Of a stretch of 64,000 nt of DNA, positions 1-7,684 are shown piece after piece; position 1 is the stretch's first letter, and the number at the start of each line of letters is the position of its first letter. The notes under the pieces were generated by a model. The model saw only the letters and a list, made by a program, of their open reading frames with translations. It did not search any database and was not told the origin of the DNA. The position numbers were made by a program, and so were the translations under genes. The stretch spans positions 1 through 64,000 of the forward strand of contig JAQXLA010000005.1 of the NCBI GenBank assembly GCA_029011315.1, written 5' to 3'. This DNA comes from Desulfovibrionaceae bacterium (GTDB taxonomy: Bacteria > Desulfobacterota > Desulfovibrionia > Desulfovibrionales > Desulfovibrionaceae).

Positions 1-212
1 CGGCATCCCTGATCCGGCACTGAAATAGCAGAAGTGGGCAGGGCCGTCATACGGAGTTTGATTTCGTCGTTTTTATCCCTGCCAAATGCAAGAAAAGGGA
101 CTCCGATCGGAGTCCCTTTGCTTGCATTTGGCAGGGATCAACACGACGAATTCAAACTCCGTATGACGGCCCTGCCCTCTTCTGCTATTTCAGTGCCGGA
201 TCAGGGATGCCG
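1..212. repeat. 212-bp near-perfect palindrome at the queC 3' end
   Basis: Bases 1-106 are the reverse complement of 107-212 with only five mismatches (positions 35, 62, 71, 74 and 93) and no spacer; the axis lies between 106 and 107. The right arm holds the last codons of queC and its terminator. The left arm therefore carries the same last eight codons and stop on the plus strand (2-28). All five differences are outside that coding segment and put A or T in the left arm. The palindrome may continue left of the window. It is either a true inverted duplication of a queC tail or a fold-back assembly chimera nucleated at the terminator hairpin. Confidence 0.9.
93..119. terminator. queC transcription terminator hairpin
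   Basis: An 11-bp stem (94-104 with 109-119) closes a GATC tetraloop. The outer three pairs are A-T, so in the leftward direction the stem ends in a short run of U. It lies about 65 bases after the queC stop codon and forms the exact centre of the large palindrome. Confidence 0.65.
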
Positions 213-877
213 TTTGCAGCAAATGCAGCAGCCCTATCCAGGCATGTTCCGCATGCGCCGCATGGTTTTTCTTCGCCTTCATAGCAGCTCCAGGTCAATT
301 CATACGGTACTCCCAGTTTGAGACCTGTTGCCACAACCTGAGCCTTGTTCATCTGAACCAAAGGAGCCTTCAGACAGACATTATCATACGTCCCTATCCG
401 TATGGCCATGCCCATGGCTTCCGTAAACGCCGCGGAACAGTCCGCATAGGCGTTGCCGGCGGCATCATCAGCATGCGCGCCAAGCCATATTCCTGTTTTC
501 GCATCCGGCCACAGACTGGCGGCCAATGAAGCCGCGGCCGAAAGCATCAGTCCGTTGCGAAAAGGAACATAGGTGGAGACCATGCCCTGCTCATTTTCCC
601 GAATTTGTTCGGCATAGCTCTGATGCGGCACGGATCGGGCAGATCCCTGCAGAAGAGGACAGTCACTGTGACGAAAAATGCTGCTGAGATCCAGCGTATC
701 ATGGAATATGCCGTAAAAAGAGGCGATCTTCCGGGCCTGATCCAATTCCTTCTGATGCTTCTGCCCATAAAAAATGGATACTGATGCCACATTATCCGAA
801 CCGAGTTCCGCAACAGCCATTCCAATGCAGGTCGTACTGTCCACACCGCCGCTGCTGAGCACAAGAGCCTTTTCCAT
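185..877 (-). CDS. queC: 7-cyano-7-deazaguanine synthase QueC
   Basis: QueC makes preQ0 from 7-carboxy-7-deazaguanine, ammonia and ATP in the queuosine pathway, in the cytosol. The 230-residue protein is of normal family length. The PP-loop SGGVDS is at residues 9-14. The zinc-binding cysteines near the C-terminus are at 198, 206, 209 and 212. The ATG start at 877 gives a standard N-terminus (MEKALVLSSGG). The later pathway enzyme queA is also in the window (52176-53240), but queD, queE and queF are not. The last eight codons are repeated in inverted orientation at the left edge of the window. Confidence 0.97.
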   Translation of the reverse strand: MEKALVLSSGGVDSTTCIGMAVAELGSDNVASVSIFYGQKHQKELDQARKIASFYGIFHDTLDLSSIFRHSDCPLLQGSARSVPHQSYAEQIRENEQGMVSTYVPFRNGLMLSAAASLAASLWPDAKTGIWLGAHADDAAGNAYADCSAAFTEAMGMAIRIGTYDNVCLKAPLVQMNKAQVVATGLKLGVPYELTWSCYEGEEKPCGACGTCLDRAAAFAANGIPDPALK

Positions 878-1177
878 ATTTTTCCAGCCTTATCTGTTAT
901 TTTCTATACAAAAATATATGGAAGCGAAAACGAAAGACCGCCCCAATTCCTGAGCTGCCATGAAGAATACGTCGCTTTGTCAATGCATACAAGGATTCTC
1001 TTAAGGATCCGAAATCTGGACAACCAGCGGTTTTTCTTGCCTATTCGCAAGGGATATGGTTAACATGATAATCCGGATCAAGGCGCAATCGGATACGCGC
1101 CGCGACACCGCGCCCGGTCACATGACAGCTGTCTTCCGGGGGACAACGCGGGCAATCAGACAGCGGAGGTTTTTTGC
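878..1177. other. Non-coding interval between divergent queC and corC
   Basis: These 300 bases separate two divergent genes and should hold both promoters. I see no convincing gene. The part next to queC (895-925) is AT-rich. I looked for a preQ1 riboswitch on the queC side and saw no convincing hairpin and A-rich tail arrangement. A Shine-Dalgarno-like GGAGG just before 1170 belongs to corC. Confidence 0.5.
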
Positions 1178-2005
1178 TTGGACCGAAGTAGCACCCTCTG
1201 GGAACGGCTGCGCCATCTTTTCGGCGGACACACATCGGAAACTCTGGAACAGGCGGTTATTGAAGCCAGAGAAGACGGAGAAGTCGACCTCGATGAAGGC
1301 TCCATGATTCTCAGCATTCTTCGTCTCGATGACCTGCAGGTACAGGATATTATGACGCCCAGGACGGATTTTGACTGCATTGCTTCCGGATCCACAGTCA
1401 AGACAGCCGCGCAATCCATTCTGAGCTCCGGTCATTCCCGTATTCCTGTTTACAAGGATACCCGGGACAATATTATCGGTATCGCCTACGCCAAGGATCT
1501 TATCGAACTGCTTATTGATCCTCAGAAGCACGGAAATCCTGTTGACTCAATTATGCGTCCTCCTTTTTTTGTTCCGGAAACAAAAATTGTTTCAGAACTT
1601 CTCCAGGAATTCCGAGCCAGAAAAAACCATATTGCCATCGCTGTAGACGAATACGGCGGCACATCCGGCCTGGCAACGATTGAAGACATCCTGGAGGAAA
1701 TCGTCGGAGATATCGAAGACGAACACGATGCGCCAAAAGAAGACGATATCCATCTGCTTGGAGAAAACCGCTATTCTCTTTCCGGCCGAGCGTATCTGAG
1801 TGATCTGCATGAAGTCGGCATCTGCATTGATACGGAAGAAGTGGATACGATAGGAGGATATCTCTGTCTTGAAGCCGGTCATGTTCCGGAAAAAGGCGAA
1901 GTTTTTGAATCCGCCGGCTGGCAATTCTCCATTACCGAAGCCGATGCCAAGCAAATCCGCAGAATTTTGGCTGAAAAGGCAGCGACTCAGGAGGATAATG
2001 CATGA
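1178..2005 (+). CDS. corC: CorC/HlyC-family CBS-domain protein
   Basis: The 275-residue protein matches the soluble CorC (YbeX) type, linked in other bacteria to magnesium/cobalt homeostasis. It has two CBS domains (about residues 55-175, with MTPRTDF near the start and the DEYGGTSG motif near the end) and a C-terminal CorC_HlyC domain (about 190-270). There are no membrane segments. Translation starts at TTG 1178, chosen because GGAGG lies 9 bases upstream; no in-frame ATG would leave the N-terminus intact. The stop overlaps the start of the lipoprotein gene by four bases, so the two are probably translationally coupled. The exact substrate is unknown. Confidence 0.9.
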   Translation: MDRSSTLWERLRHLFGGHTSETLEQAVIEAREDGEVDLDEGSMILSILRLDDLQVQDIMTPRTDFDCIASGSTVKTAAQSILSSGHSRIPVYKDTRDNIIGIAYAKDLIELLIDPQKHGNPVDSIMRPPFFVPETKIVSELLQEFRARKNHIAIAVDEYGGTSGLATIEDILEEIVGDIEDEHDAPKEDDIHLLGENRYSLSGRAYLSDLHEVGICIDTEEVDTIGGYLCLEAGHVPEKGEVFESAGWQFSITEADAKQIRRILAEKAATQEDNA

Positions 2006-2556
2006 CCAAACTTTTTTCTATGATGAAATACAGTGCGACAGCCATAGCAGTATGTGGTATTCTGCTCAGTGCAGGCTGTTCTGAGATGCAAATCTCCAAT
2101 CCTTTTGCCACACCTTCAACTGCCGCAGGCAACACTTATTTTGGAGGATTTACTGATATTCCCATTCCTTCAGAACTTGAGCTTGTTGCGGATCGAACGC
2201 TTATCAATACGCTTCCCAGCGGAGAACAGTACGGCGTGCTGACCGCTCATGGCCGCATTGAGAGCAACGCGCTGTATACATTTATGATCGGCAAAATGCA
2301 GGAAAACGGCTGGACACTGACCCGGACTCAACAGGGAAAACGCTCCCTTCAAATCTATGAAAAAGACGGAAGAGAAGCGGTCATTTTCTTCAATAGGCAG
2401 ACAGTCACAGGCGTCAATCTGGAAATCTGGGTTCCAGGACGGCCAAATCCCAATATTTTTCCTCAATCCTCCTATCATTACGGCTCAAGTGATCTCTCTT
2501 CATCCTCTTATTCAGACAGAAGAGAATCCTCAAGCGTAAGAAAGCTGGCACAGTGA
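2002..2556 (+). CDS. Predicted lipoprotein of unknown function
   Basis: The 184-residue protein has a basic N-terminus, a hydrophobic stretch and the lipobox LSAGC (Cys at about residue 26), so it should be lipidated and exported. The middle (residues 45-150) looks like one globular domain with PIPSELEL and VNLEIWVPG segments. The C-terminal 35 residues are Ser/Tyr-rich and probably disordered. The ATG overlaps the corC stop (ATGA), and an AGGAGG lies 8 bases upstream. Its own stop overlaps the start of coaBC. I do not recognise a named family with certainty. Confidence 0.85.
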   Translation: MTKLFSMMKYSATAIAVCGILLSAGCSEMQISNPFATPSTAAGNTYFGGFTDIPIPSELELVADRTLINTLPSGEQYGVLTAHGRIESNALYTFMIGKMQENGWTLTRTQQGKRSLQIYEKDGREAVIFFNRQTVTGVNLEIWVPGRPNPNIFPQSSYHYGSSDLSSSSYSDRRESSSVRKLAQ

Positions 2557-3818
2557 TGATTGCTCCACATTATGCTTTCTCTATTCGTTCAGATCGACGT
2601 GAGCCTCTGCCATGGGGGCACAGCGGCACTCCGAAAATTCATCTCGGCGTATGCGGCTCCATCGCCGCATACAAAATGCCCGATATTGTCCGCATGTGGC
2701 AAAAAGCCGGCATTTCCGTCAGCGTTACGTTAACCGAAGCCGCTCAAAAATTTATTACCCCTCTGACTTTTGAAGCCCTGGGATGCAATCCCGTTTACAC
2801 CTCCATTTTCGGAGAGGAACGGTCCGCATCAATCTTTGCGCATCTGGAACCGGGGCAGCATGCCGATGCACTCATTGTTGCGCCAGCTTCGGCTTCGACC
2901 ATTTCCGATATCGCCTGCGGACGTGCAGACAAGCTTCTTGCCTGTCAGGCACTCGCTTTTCACGGAACCGGAAGCAATCTTGTTTTTGCGCCTGCCATGA
3001 ATCCCCATATGTGGGCAAATCCCGCAACGCAATCCAATGCGGCTCTTCTGCAACAACGGGGCTGGAACATGGTGAGCCCCGGAGTCGGAGGTACAGCCTG
3101 CGGAGAAACCGGACAGGGACGGTTGGCCAATATTGACGACATTTATTTATCCGGCCTCAAGGCACTGGCACCTCAGGATATGACGGACGTCACCGTCATG
3201 ATCACCGTCGGTCCGACACGAGAATACTGGGATCATATCCGCTTCTGGAGCAATCCCTCGACCGGAGTCATGGGGGCTTCTCTTGCCGTGGCAGCATGGC
3301 TTCGCGGCGCATCGGTTCACGTCATAGCCGGACCAGGAGTACCGCATCTTCCCACGGGCATCTTCCGCCATGACGTATCCTCTGCCGAGGAAATGTTTGT
3401 CACGGCGCAGCAGATCTGGCCACAGGCCAATGCAGGTATCTTTACAGCAGCCGTAGCGGACTTCAGGCCGGAGCCGCATGATATCAGGGAAAAATTCAAG
3501 AAAAGCAAGGCACCAACCGGATTTGACATCCATTTTCTTCCCAACCAGGACATTTTGAAAACGCTTTCCCTGTCGAAAAAAAAGGGGCAGAAAGTTATCG
3601 GCTTTGCGGCAGAAAGCCAAGACCTGGAAAACGCGGTACGCAGAAAATTAGCGATAAAAAAAGCCGACATGATCGTCGGCAATCTGATCGATGACGGCTT
3701 CGGCAAAGCAGACAACTCTGTTCTGGTTGCTGACGCCCATGGACATACTGAACGCTGGATATCGCTTGCAAAGCCGGATCTTGCATGGCGGATTCTGTCA
3801 TGGATGCAGAGCATCTGA
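2553..3818 (+). CDS. coaBC: Bifunctional coenzyme A biosynthesis protein CoaBC
   Basis: It converts 4'-phosphopantothenate to 4'-phosphopantetheine through cysteine ligation (CoaB) and FMN-dependent decarboxylation (CoaC). The CoaC half (residues 28-200) contains GVCGSIAAYK and the substrate motif PAMNPHMW. The CoaB half begins near residue 210 with VGPTREYWD and contains AAVADFRP. The start is GTG 2553, overlapping the lipoprotein stop; ATG 2556 is an equal alternative. The protein carries about 25 more N-terminal residues than usual, so the start is not firm. The family normally has about 400 residues, and this one has 421. Confidence 0.95.
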   Translation: MMIAPHYAFSIRSDRREPLPWGHSGTPKIHLGVCGSIAAYKMPDIVRMWQKAGISVSVTLTEAAQKFITPLTFEALGCNPVYTSIFGEERSASIFAHLEPGQHADALIVAPASASTISDIACGRADKLLACQALAFHGTGSNLVFAPAMNPHMWANPATQSNAALLQQRGWNMVSPGVGGTACGETGQGRLANIDDIYLSGLKALAPQDMTDVTVMITVGPTREYWDHIRFWSNPSTGVMGASLAVAAWLRGASVHVIAGPGVPHLPTGIFRHDVSSAEEMFVTAQQIWPQANAGIFTAAVADFRPEPHDIREKFKKSKAPTGFDIHFLPNQDILKTLSLSKKKGQKVIGFAAESQDLENAVRRKLAIKKADMIVGNLIDDGFGKADNSVLVADAHGHTERWISLAKPDLAWRILSWMQSI

Positions 3819-4576
3819 AAATTGCCGCAATTCTCAGGCCCTGGCGCAATGCGGGCATTACATGGCTTCTCCCCGATGAACACTTCCTGGAGATGCTTAA
3901 AAGAGCCGAAGACAACGCAAAGGCCGTGCATCTGAATAAAAATTCAGCCGGTTCTCCTTCGCCTGTCGTTTCTCCTGATTTGAAGGCTGCCAGAACGTCC
4001 GACTTTGCTGATCGGAAAAAAAACGCACCTTCAGGACAGCCGAAACCTGCTCCCGATCCAAAGTGCCGGGAAACGGATCGCTCCGCCGCATCAAAAGAAG
4101 CTTCCTATGCCATTCCACGTGAAGCATGGCCTGAAAGCTGGACGTTCTTTTTACAGAGCACGCCATCTCATCCCCGTTTTTTGTGGTCTTACTATGACTA
4201 CAGCCGGGATATATGCGGAAAATGTAATGTTGAGGCGCATAGGAGCTTTTTAAAAAGATTAATTCCTGCTATGTCTATGCCAAAAGGCAGCCATGCTTTT
4301 TGGCCTCTGCAACTCTGCCCTCCGGATGGACAGGCTAAACAGGTCTCTGTCAATCTGCCTCTGTTTTTCAGCGGCATCGAGTATCTGAATCCTGAAACGA
4401 TTTTTCTGATGACTGGAGAAATGCCTCCGGAAATTCCTATCCGAACCGGCACAATGTTCAACCCTGTTTTGTTTCATGGGCGCCGGTATGTGGTCATTCC
4501 CTCAATCGATGACATGATCGCCGATGAACCCCGATACAGACAATGCCTTGCTTTTCTTAAAAACCGTTTTCTCTAA
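3785..4576 (+). CDS. Hypothetical protein downstream of coaBC
   Basis: The 263-residue product overlaps the coaBC 3' end by 34 bases; an alternative start is ATG 3800. Residues 40-100 are low-complexity, rich in Ser, Pro, Lys and Ala, and probably a linker. The C-terminal 150 residues look globular, with a CGKC pair near residue 140 and a hydrophobic core including FFSGIEYLNPETIFLM. There is no signal peptide or membrane segment. I do not recognise the family. Its close coupling to coaBC suggests co-expression but does not indicate a function. Confidence 0.75.
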   Translation: MADSVMDAEHLKIAAILRPWRNAGITWLLPDEHFLEMLKRAEDNAKAVHLNKNSAGSPSPVVSPDLKAARTSDFADRKKNAPSGQPKPAPDPKCRETDRSAASKEASYAIPREAWPESWTFFLQSTPSHPRFLWSYYDYSRDICGKCNVEAHRSFLKRLIPAMSMPKGSHAFWPLQLCPPDGQAKQVSVNLPLFFSGIEYLNPETIFLMTGEMPPEIPIRTGTMFNPVLFHGRRYVVIPSIDDMIADEPRYRQCLAFLKNRFL

Positions 4577-4623
4577 ACCCATGCGATCTGATGCTTGCAT
4601 GGCTATCACACAGGGAGTTTGAT

Positions 4624-5661
4624 ATGGATGTTATCAGACACAGTGGTACCGGTAACTTTGTTTCTCAGGTTAAAGATCAGGGCAAAACCGTTCTCGTATC
4701 CGGAGCTGCGGGATTCCTTGGCGCAGCACTGTGCCGCAGACTGCTTCAGGAAGGCTATGCAGTCATTGGCATTGATGATTTAAATAGTCATTACTCTTCC
4801 GCATTGAAGGAAAAACGCATAGATCTTATCAAGGCAATGCCACAGGCTGAGACAAATTTTGAATTTTTCTGCGGAGATATCACAGACAGTCCTTCCATGA
4901 ATGTGATGTTCCGGTTCCATAAAATTTCCTATATCGTCAATCTCGCGGCCATGAATGGCATTCACAGAACAACTGTCAATGTTCTGGAATGTCTGAAAAC
5001 AAATGTGCTCGGTCTGGCCAGCCTCCTGGAAAATGCCAGAAAAACAGGCTGCCTCCAGCACGTGGTGTACGCTTCCGCCGCAGATGTTTACGGAGTGAAT
5101 GGCGCAGTTTCCGCATCGGAAAAGCAGGAAAGCGATCAGCCTGATAGCATGTATGCCATGACCAAGCGCACCGATGAGCTTCTTGCCTATGCCTTCAGCT
5201 CCATATACGGAATTCCTGCAACAGGACTTCGCTTCTTCGGCGTCTATGGACCTTGGGGACGTCCCGACATGGATCCCTATGCCGCAGCGCAGGCTATTAT
5301 GGACGGAGATCCCATCCGCCTCGAACCAGGGAAAAAAGACTATTTATATATTGACGATGCTATTGACGCCATTATGCAGGCAATGACCCATATTCCCGAG
5401 GCCAACCCTCTGCCATACAAAATTTACAACATCGGTTCAGGTACCAGTACAGATTCCCGGGAAATTGCTTCTATGGTGGCGGACTTACTGAAAAAAAAGG
5501 CCTCGTTTGAACAAGCGGAAGATATTGAAAAGGGAACACAGCTGAATCATCAAGCCGATATATCGGCATTTTCAGCCGCTACGGGATTTTCTCCAAAAGT
5601 TTCCCTCAAAGAAGGGCTGAAGCTGTTTATCGACTGGTATCGTGAATATCATAAAATTTAA
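4624..5661 (+). CDS. NAD-dependent sugar epimerase/dehydratase (GalE/CapI-like)
   Basis: This extended short-chain dehydrogenase has 345 residues. The Rossmann glycine motif GAAGFLG lies near residues 26-32. The catalytic YxxxK is seen as YAMTK, preceded by an ASAADVYG strand that carries the usual serine region. The overall form resembles UDP-glucuronate 4-epimerases, but the substrate cannot be told from sequence alone. I chose ATG 4624 because GGGAG lies upstream and the extra residues from 4591 add nothing family-like. A small hairpin (4579-4602) without a U run precedes it. Confidence 0.88.
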   Translation: MDVIRHSGTGNFVSQVKDQGKTVLVSGAAGFLGAALCRRLLQEGYAVIGIDDLNSHYSSALKEKRIDLIKAMPQAETNFEFFCGDITDSPSMNVMFRFHKISYIVNLAAMNGIHRTTVNVLECLKTNVLGLASLLENARKTGCLQHVVYASAADVYGVNGAVSASEKQESDQPDSMYAMTKRTDELLAYAFSSIYGIPATGLRFFGVYGPWGRPDMDPYAAAQAIMDGDPIRLEPGKKDYLYIDDAIDAIMQAMTHIPEANPLPYKIYNIGSGTSTDSREIASMVADLLKKKASFEQAEDIEKGTQLNHQADISAFSAATGFSPKVSLKEGLKLFIDWYREYHKI

Positions 5662-5668
5662 TCAGATC

Positions 5669-5698
5669 AAAAAACGGCGGCGGATCAATCCGCCGCCG
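5669..5698 (-). terminator. Minus-strand intrinsic terminator upstream of the CYTH gene
   Basis: A 10-bp GC-rich stem (5675-5684 with 5689-5698, loop TCAA) is followed, reading leftward, by six U residues (5669-5674). Reading rightward there is no U run. The only leftward gene that could use it is the CDF transporter ending at 6147, which would make the transcript antisense to the whole CYTH gene. In the rightward mRNA the same stem pairs the first G of the CYTH ribosome binding site GGAG (5698-5701). Confidence 0.65.
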
Positions 5699-5709
5699 GA
5701 GTTCTCTGC

Positions 5710-6192
5710 ATGGCTCTTGAAATTGAAAGAAAGTTTTTAGTTGCGGACGATTCCTGGCGAGGCATAAGCACCGGCAGGCTTTTTGTGCAGGGATATCTTC
5801 AAAATTCTCCACATACTGTCCGGATACGAATCGAAGGGGATCAAGCCCGCCTGAACATCAAAGGTCCTTCACAGGGAATCTCCCGTCTTGAATTTGACTA
5901 CCCCATTCCCCGAGATGATGCGGAACTCATGCTCCGTAAACTGGCCGGCAATCTTGTACGCAAAATACGGTATACAGTTCCGTACCAGGGGCATGAATGG
6001 GTAATTGATGAATTTCTTGACCAGAATTGCGGATTAATCCTGGCTGAAATCGAATTGAAGGCAGAAAACGAAACATTCGATTTGCCTCCCTGGGCAGGAA
6101 GGGAAGTTTCGGACGATCATCGCTATGCCAATTCCTTTCTTGCCGATCACCCTTTCAGCACATGGAAATCTGCATCATTATCCATCGGCTGA
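5710..6192 (+). CDS. CYTH-domain protein (inorganic triphosphatase-like)
   Basis: The 160-residue protein has the diagnostic ExExK signature at residues 4-8 (EIERK), followed by alternating Arg/Lys- and Glu-rich strands (VRIRIEGD, ARLNIK, RLEFDYP, VRKIRYTVP, VIDEF, AEIELK) that build the triphosphate tunnel. Such bacterial proteins hydrolyse tripolyphosphate or related triphosphates; adenylate cyclase activity is less likely for a stand-alone short form. The start at 5710 has GGAG 8 bases upstream. The 3' end overlaps the convergent CDF transporter gene by 46 bases. Confidence 0.9.
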   Translation: MALEIERKFLVADDSWRGISTGRLFVQGYLQNSPHTVRIRIEGDQARLNIKGPSQGISRLEFDYPIPRDDAELMLRKLAGNLVRKIRYTVPYQGHEWVIDEFLDQNCGLILAEIELKAENETFDLPPWAGREVSDDHRYANSFLADHPFSTWKSASLSIG

Positions 6193-7607
6193 GTCTGCGG
6201 TTCACAGGCAACAGGATCCGTATGGATGAACAGCAAATCCAGTTCAGGCATGGCTCCAAGGATCTCGCGTTCCGCCATTGTCGCAATATGATGCGCTTCT
6301 GACACCGTCATATCGGCTCTCATTTCGCAATGGAAGCTGGCTTCGGATTTTCCGCCGCACACATCAATGCGAATACGATGTGGCGAGGCAATTTCCGGAT
6401 AATGAGCAAGCACAGAACAGATAATGCGCTGAAAACGATCCACGCTGACGACATGCCCCTTACTGTCGCCGCCGTTATCCGCAGGCTCCAGATGCGTCAC
6501 AATGACGGCATCGCCAAGATCAGAGCTGAGAGCTTTTTCAAATACGCAGACCCGATTGTGCGCATCTTCAAGCGTTGTATCCGGATCTACCTCAACATGC
6601 AGGAGAACTCTGTGCCCGCCATTTTCTGAAAAAAGCAAAACATGATGCACAGAAAGCTGGTGTGCCATGGCCATAGCGCGGATATGCGCCATCAAGTTGC
6701 TGTCCGCACTTTTTTCTGGTTCCAAATGCACAACAATATCCGCGGAAGGAATAATTTCCCGAATCACATCTTCCGCCGCCATGGACGCTTCATGTGCCGT
6801 TTCCAACGGCAGATGCCCGGGAACTTCAAGAGTCAAATCTGCGAAGACGTCAGATCCGCTTTCCCGCATTCTCAAACGCCGAACGGCATATTGAGGAAGA
6901 CGATTCCCCAGAGCGGATTCGACCTGTTCGGCTCTGTCTCCTACGCTGGCATCCATCAGAGAAGCCAGCGACTTCCCCGCCATTCTGATTCCTGTAAAAG
7001 CTGCAATAAAAGAGACAGCCAGAGCTGCAGCCGCATCGGCTTTGGGCAACACAGAAGACAAAAACCAATCCTGCGGCACAGCTTTGGCAAACTCAAGACA
7101 AAGCAGTCCGAATAAAACAGCGGCCGAAGACCAGATATCCGTAGCAAAGTGCATGGCATCGGCTTCAAGAGCCTGACTGCCGAATTTTCTGGCAGCCCGG
7201 CGAAGCATTGAGGCTCGATGAATATCAACGCAAAGGGAAACAAGAATGACCCCGACACCCCACCAGGAAGGATGCACAGCTGCCTCATTGAAAAAAAGTC
7301 GCTCGATAGCTTCTCCGGCAATCCAGCCGCATGTAACAAACAGCAGAGCCGTTTCCACCAGAGCCGAAATGTTTTCCGCCTTGCCATGTCCATAGTGATG
7401 TTCCTTGTCAGCTGGTTTCAAAGCCAGACGAACCGCAAACCATGTCATAGCAGCAGCAAGCAAATCCAGTGCACTGTGCAAGGCCTCGGAAAGGAGTCCG
7501 AGGCTGTTGGTCATCAGTCCGATCACCAATTTAATGGCTGTCAAAAAAAACGCCCAAAAAACGGAAAGGAGAGCAGCCTGCAGTTTTTCCTGTTCTGACG
7601 ATGCCAT
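6147..7607 (-). CDS. Cation diffusion facilitator transporter with three C-terminal dimerisation domains
   Basis: The first 210 residues form a six-helix CDF transporter. Metal-site patterns HxxxD are visible in TM2 (HSALD) and TM5 (HFATD). CDF proteins export Zn, Fe, Mn or related ions by proton antiport. The 486-residue length is unusual because the family norm is about 300. The extra length appears as three tandem cytosolic dimerisation-type domains (about 215-300, 305-385 and 390-475), each ending in a similar hydrophobic-His-hydrophobic strand (VVHLEPE, VTHLEPA, FIHTDPV). The start is ATG 7607 with GGAGA upstream. The metal is unknown. Confidence 0.9.
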   Translation of the reverse strand: MASSEQEKLQAALLSVFWAFFLTAIKLVIGLMTNSLGLLSEALHSALDLLAAAMTWFAVRLALKPADKEHHYGHGKAENISALVETALLFVTCGWIAGEAIERLFFNEAAVHPSWWGVGVILVSLCVDIHRASMLRRAARKFGSQALEADAMHFATDIWSSAAVLFGLLCLEFAKAVPQDWFLSSVLPKADAAAALAVSFIAAFTGIRMAGKSLASLMDASVGDRAEQVESALGNRLPQYAVRRLRMRESGSDVFADLTLEVPGHLPLETAHEASMAAEDVIREIIPSADIVVHLEPEKSADSNLMAHIRAMAMAHQLSVHHVLLFSENGGHRVLLHVEVDPDTTLEDAHNRVCVFEKALSSDLGDAVIVTHLEPADNGGDSKGHVVSVDRFQRIICSVLAHYPEIASPHRIRIDVCGGKSEASFHCEMRADMTVSEAHHIATMAEREILGAMPELDLLFIHTDPVACEPQTQPMDNDADFHVLKG

Positions 7608-7622
7608 ATATCCTGTCTCCGG

Positions 7623-7658
7623 AAAAAAAGAGAGCGGTTCGGTTTTCCGAGTCCGCTC
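7623..7658 (-). terminator. Terminator of the fba-gap operon
   Basis: An outer stem 7632-7637/7653-7658 and an inner stem 7639-7642/7647-7650 form a hairpin 26 bases after the gap stop codon. It is followed leftward by seven U residues (7623-7629). Confidence 0.85.
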
Positions 7659-7684
7659 CCGATAATCAGCATACTGTGCTGACG

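Noticed and set aside
34-321. A 95-codon frame across the left palindrome
   Set aside because: It reads through an inverted repeat and the terminator of queC and has no ribosome site or recognisable domain.
878-960. preQ1 riboswitch upstream of queC
   Set aside because: The leader lacks the short hairpin followed by a conserved A-rich tail. Nothing convincing was seen.
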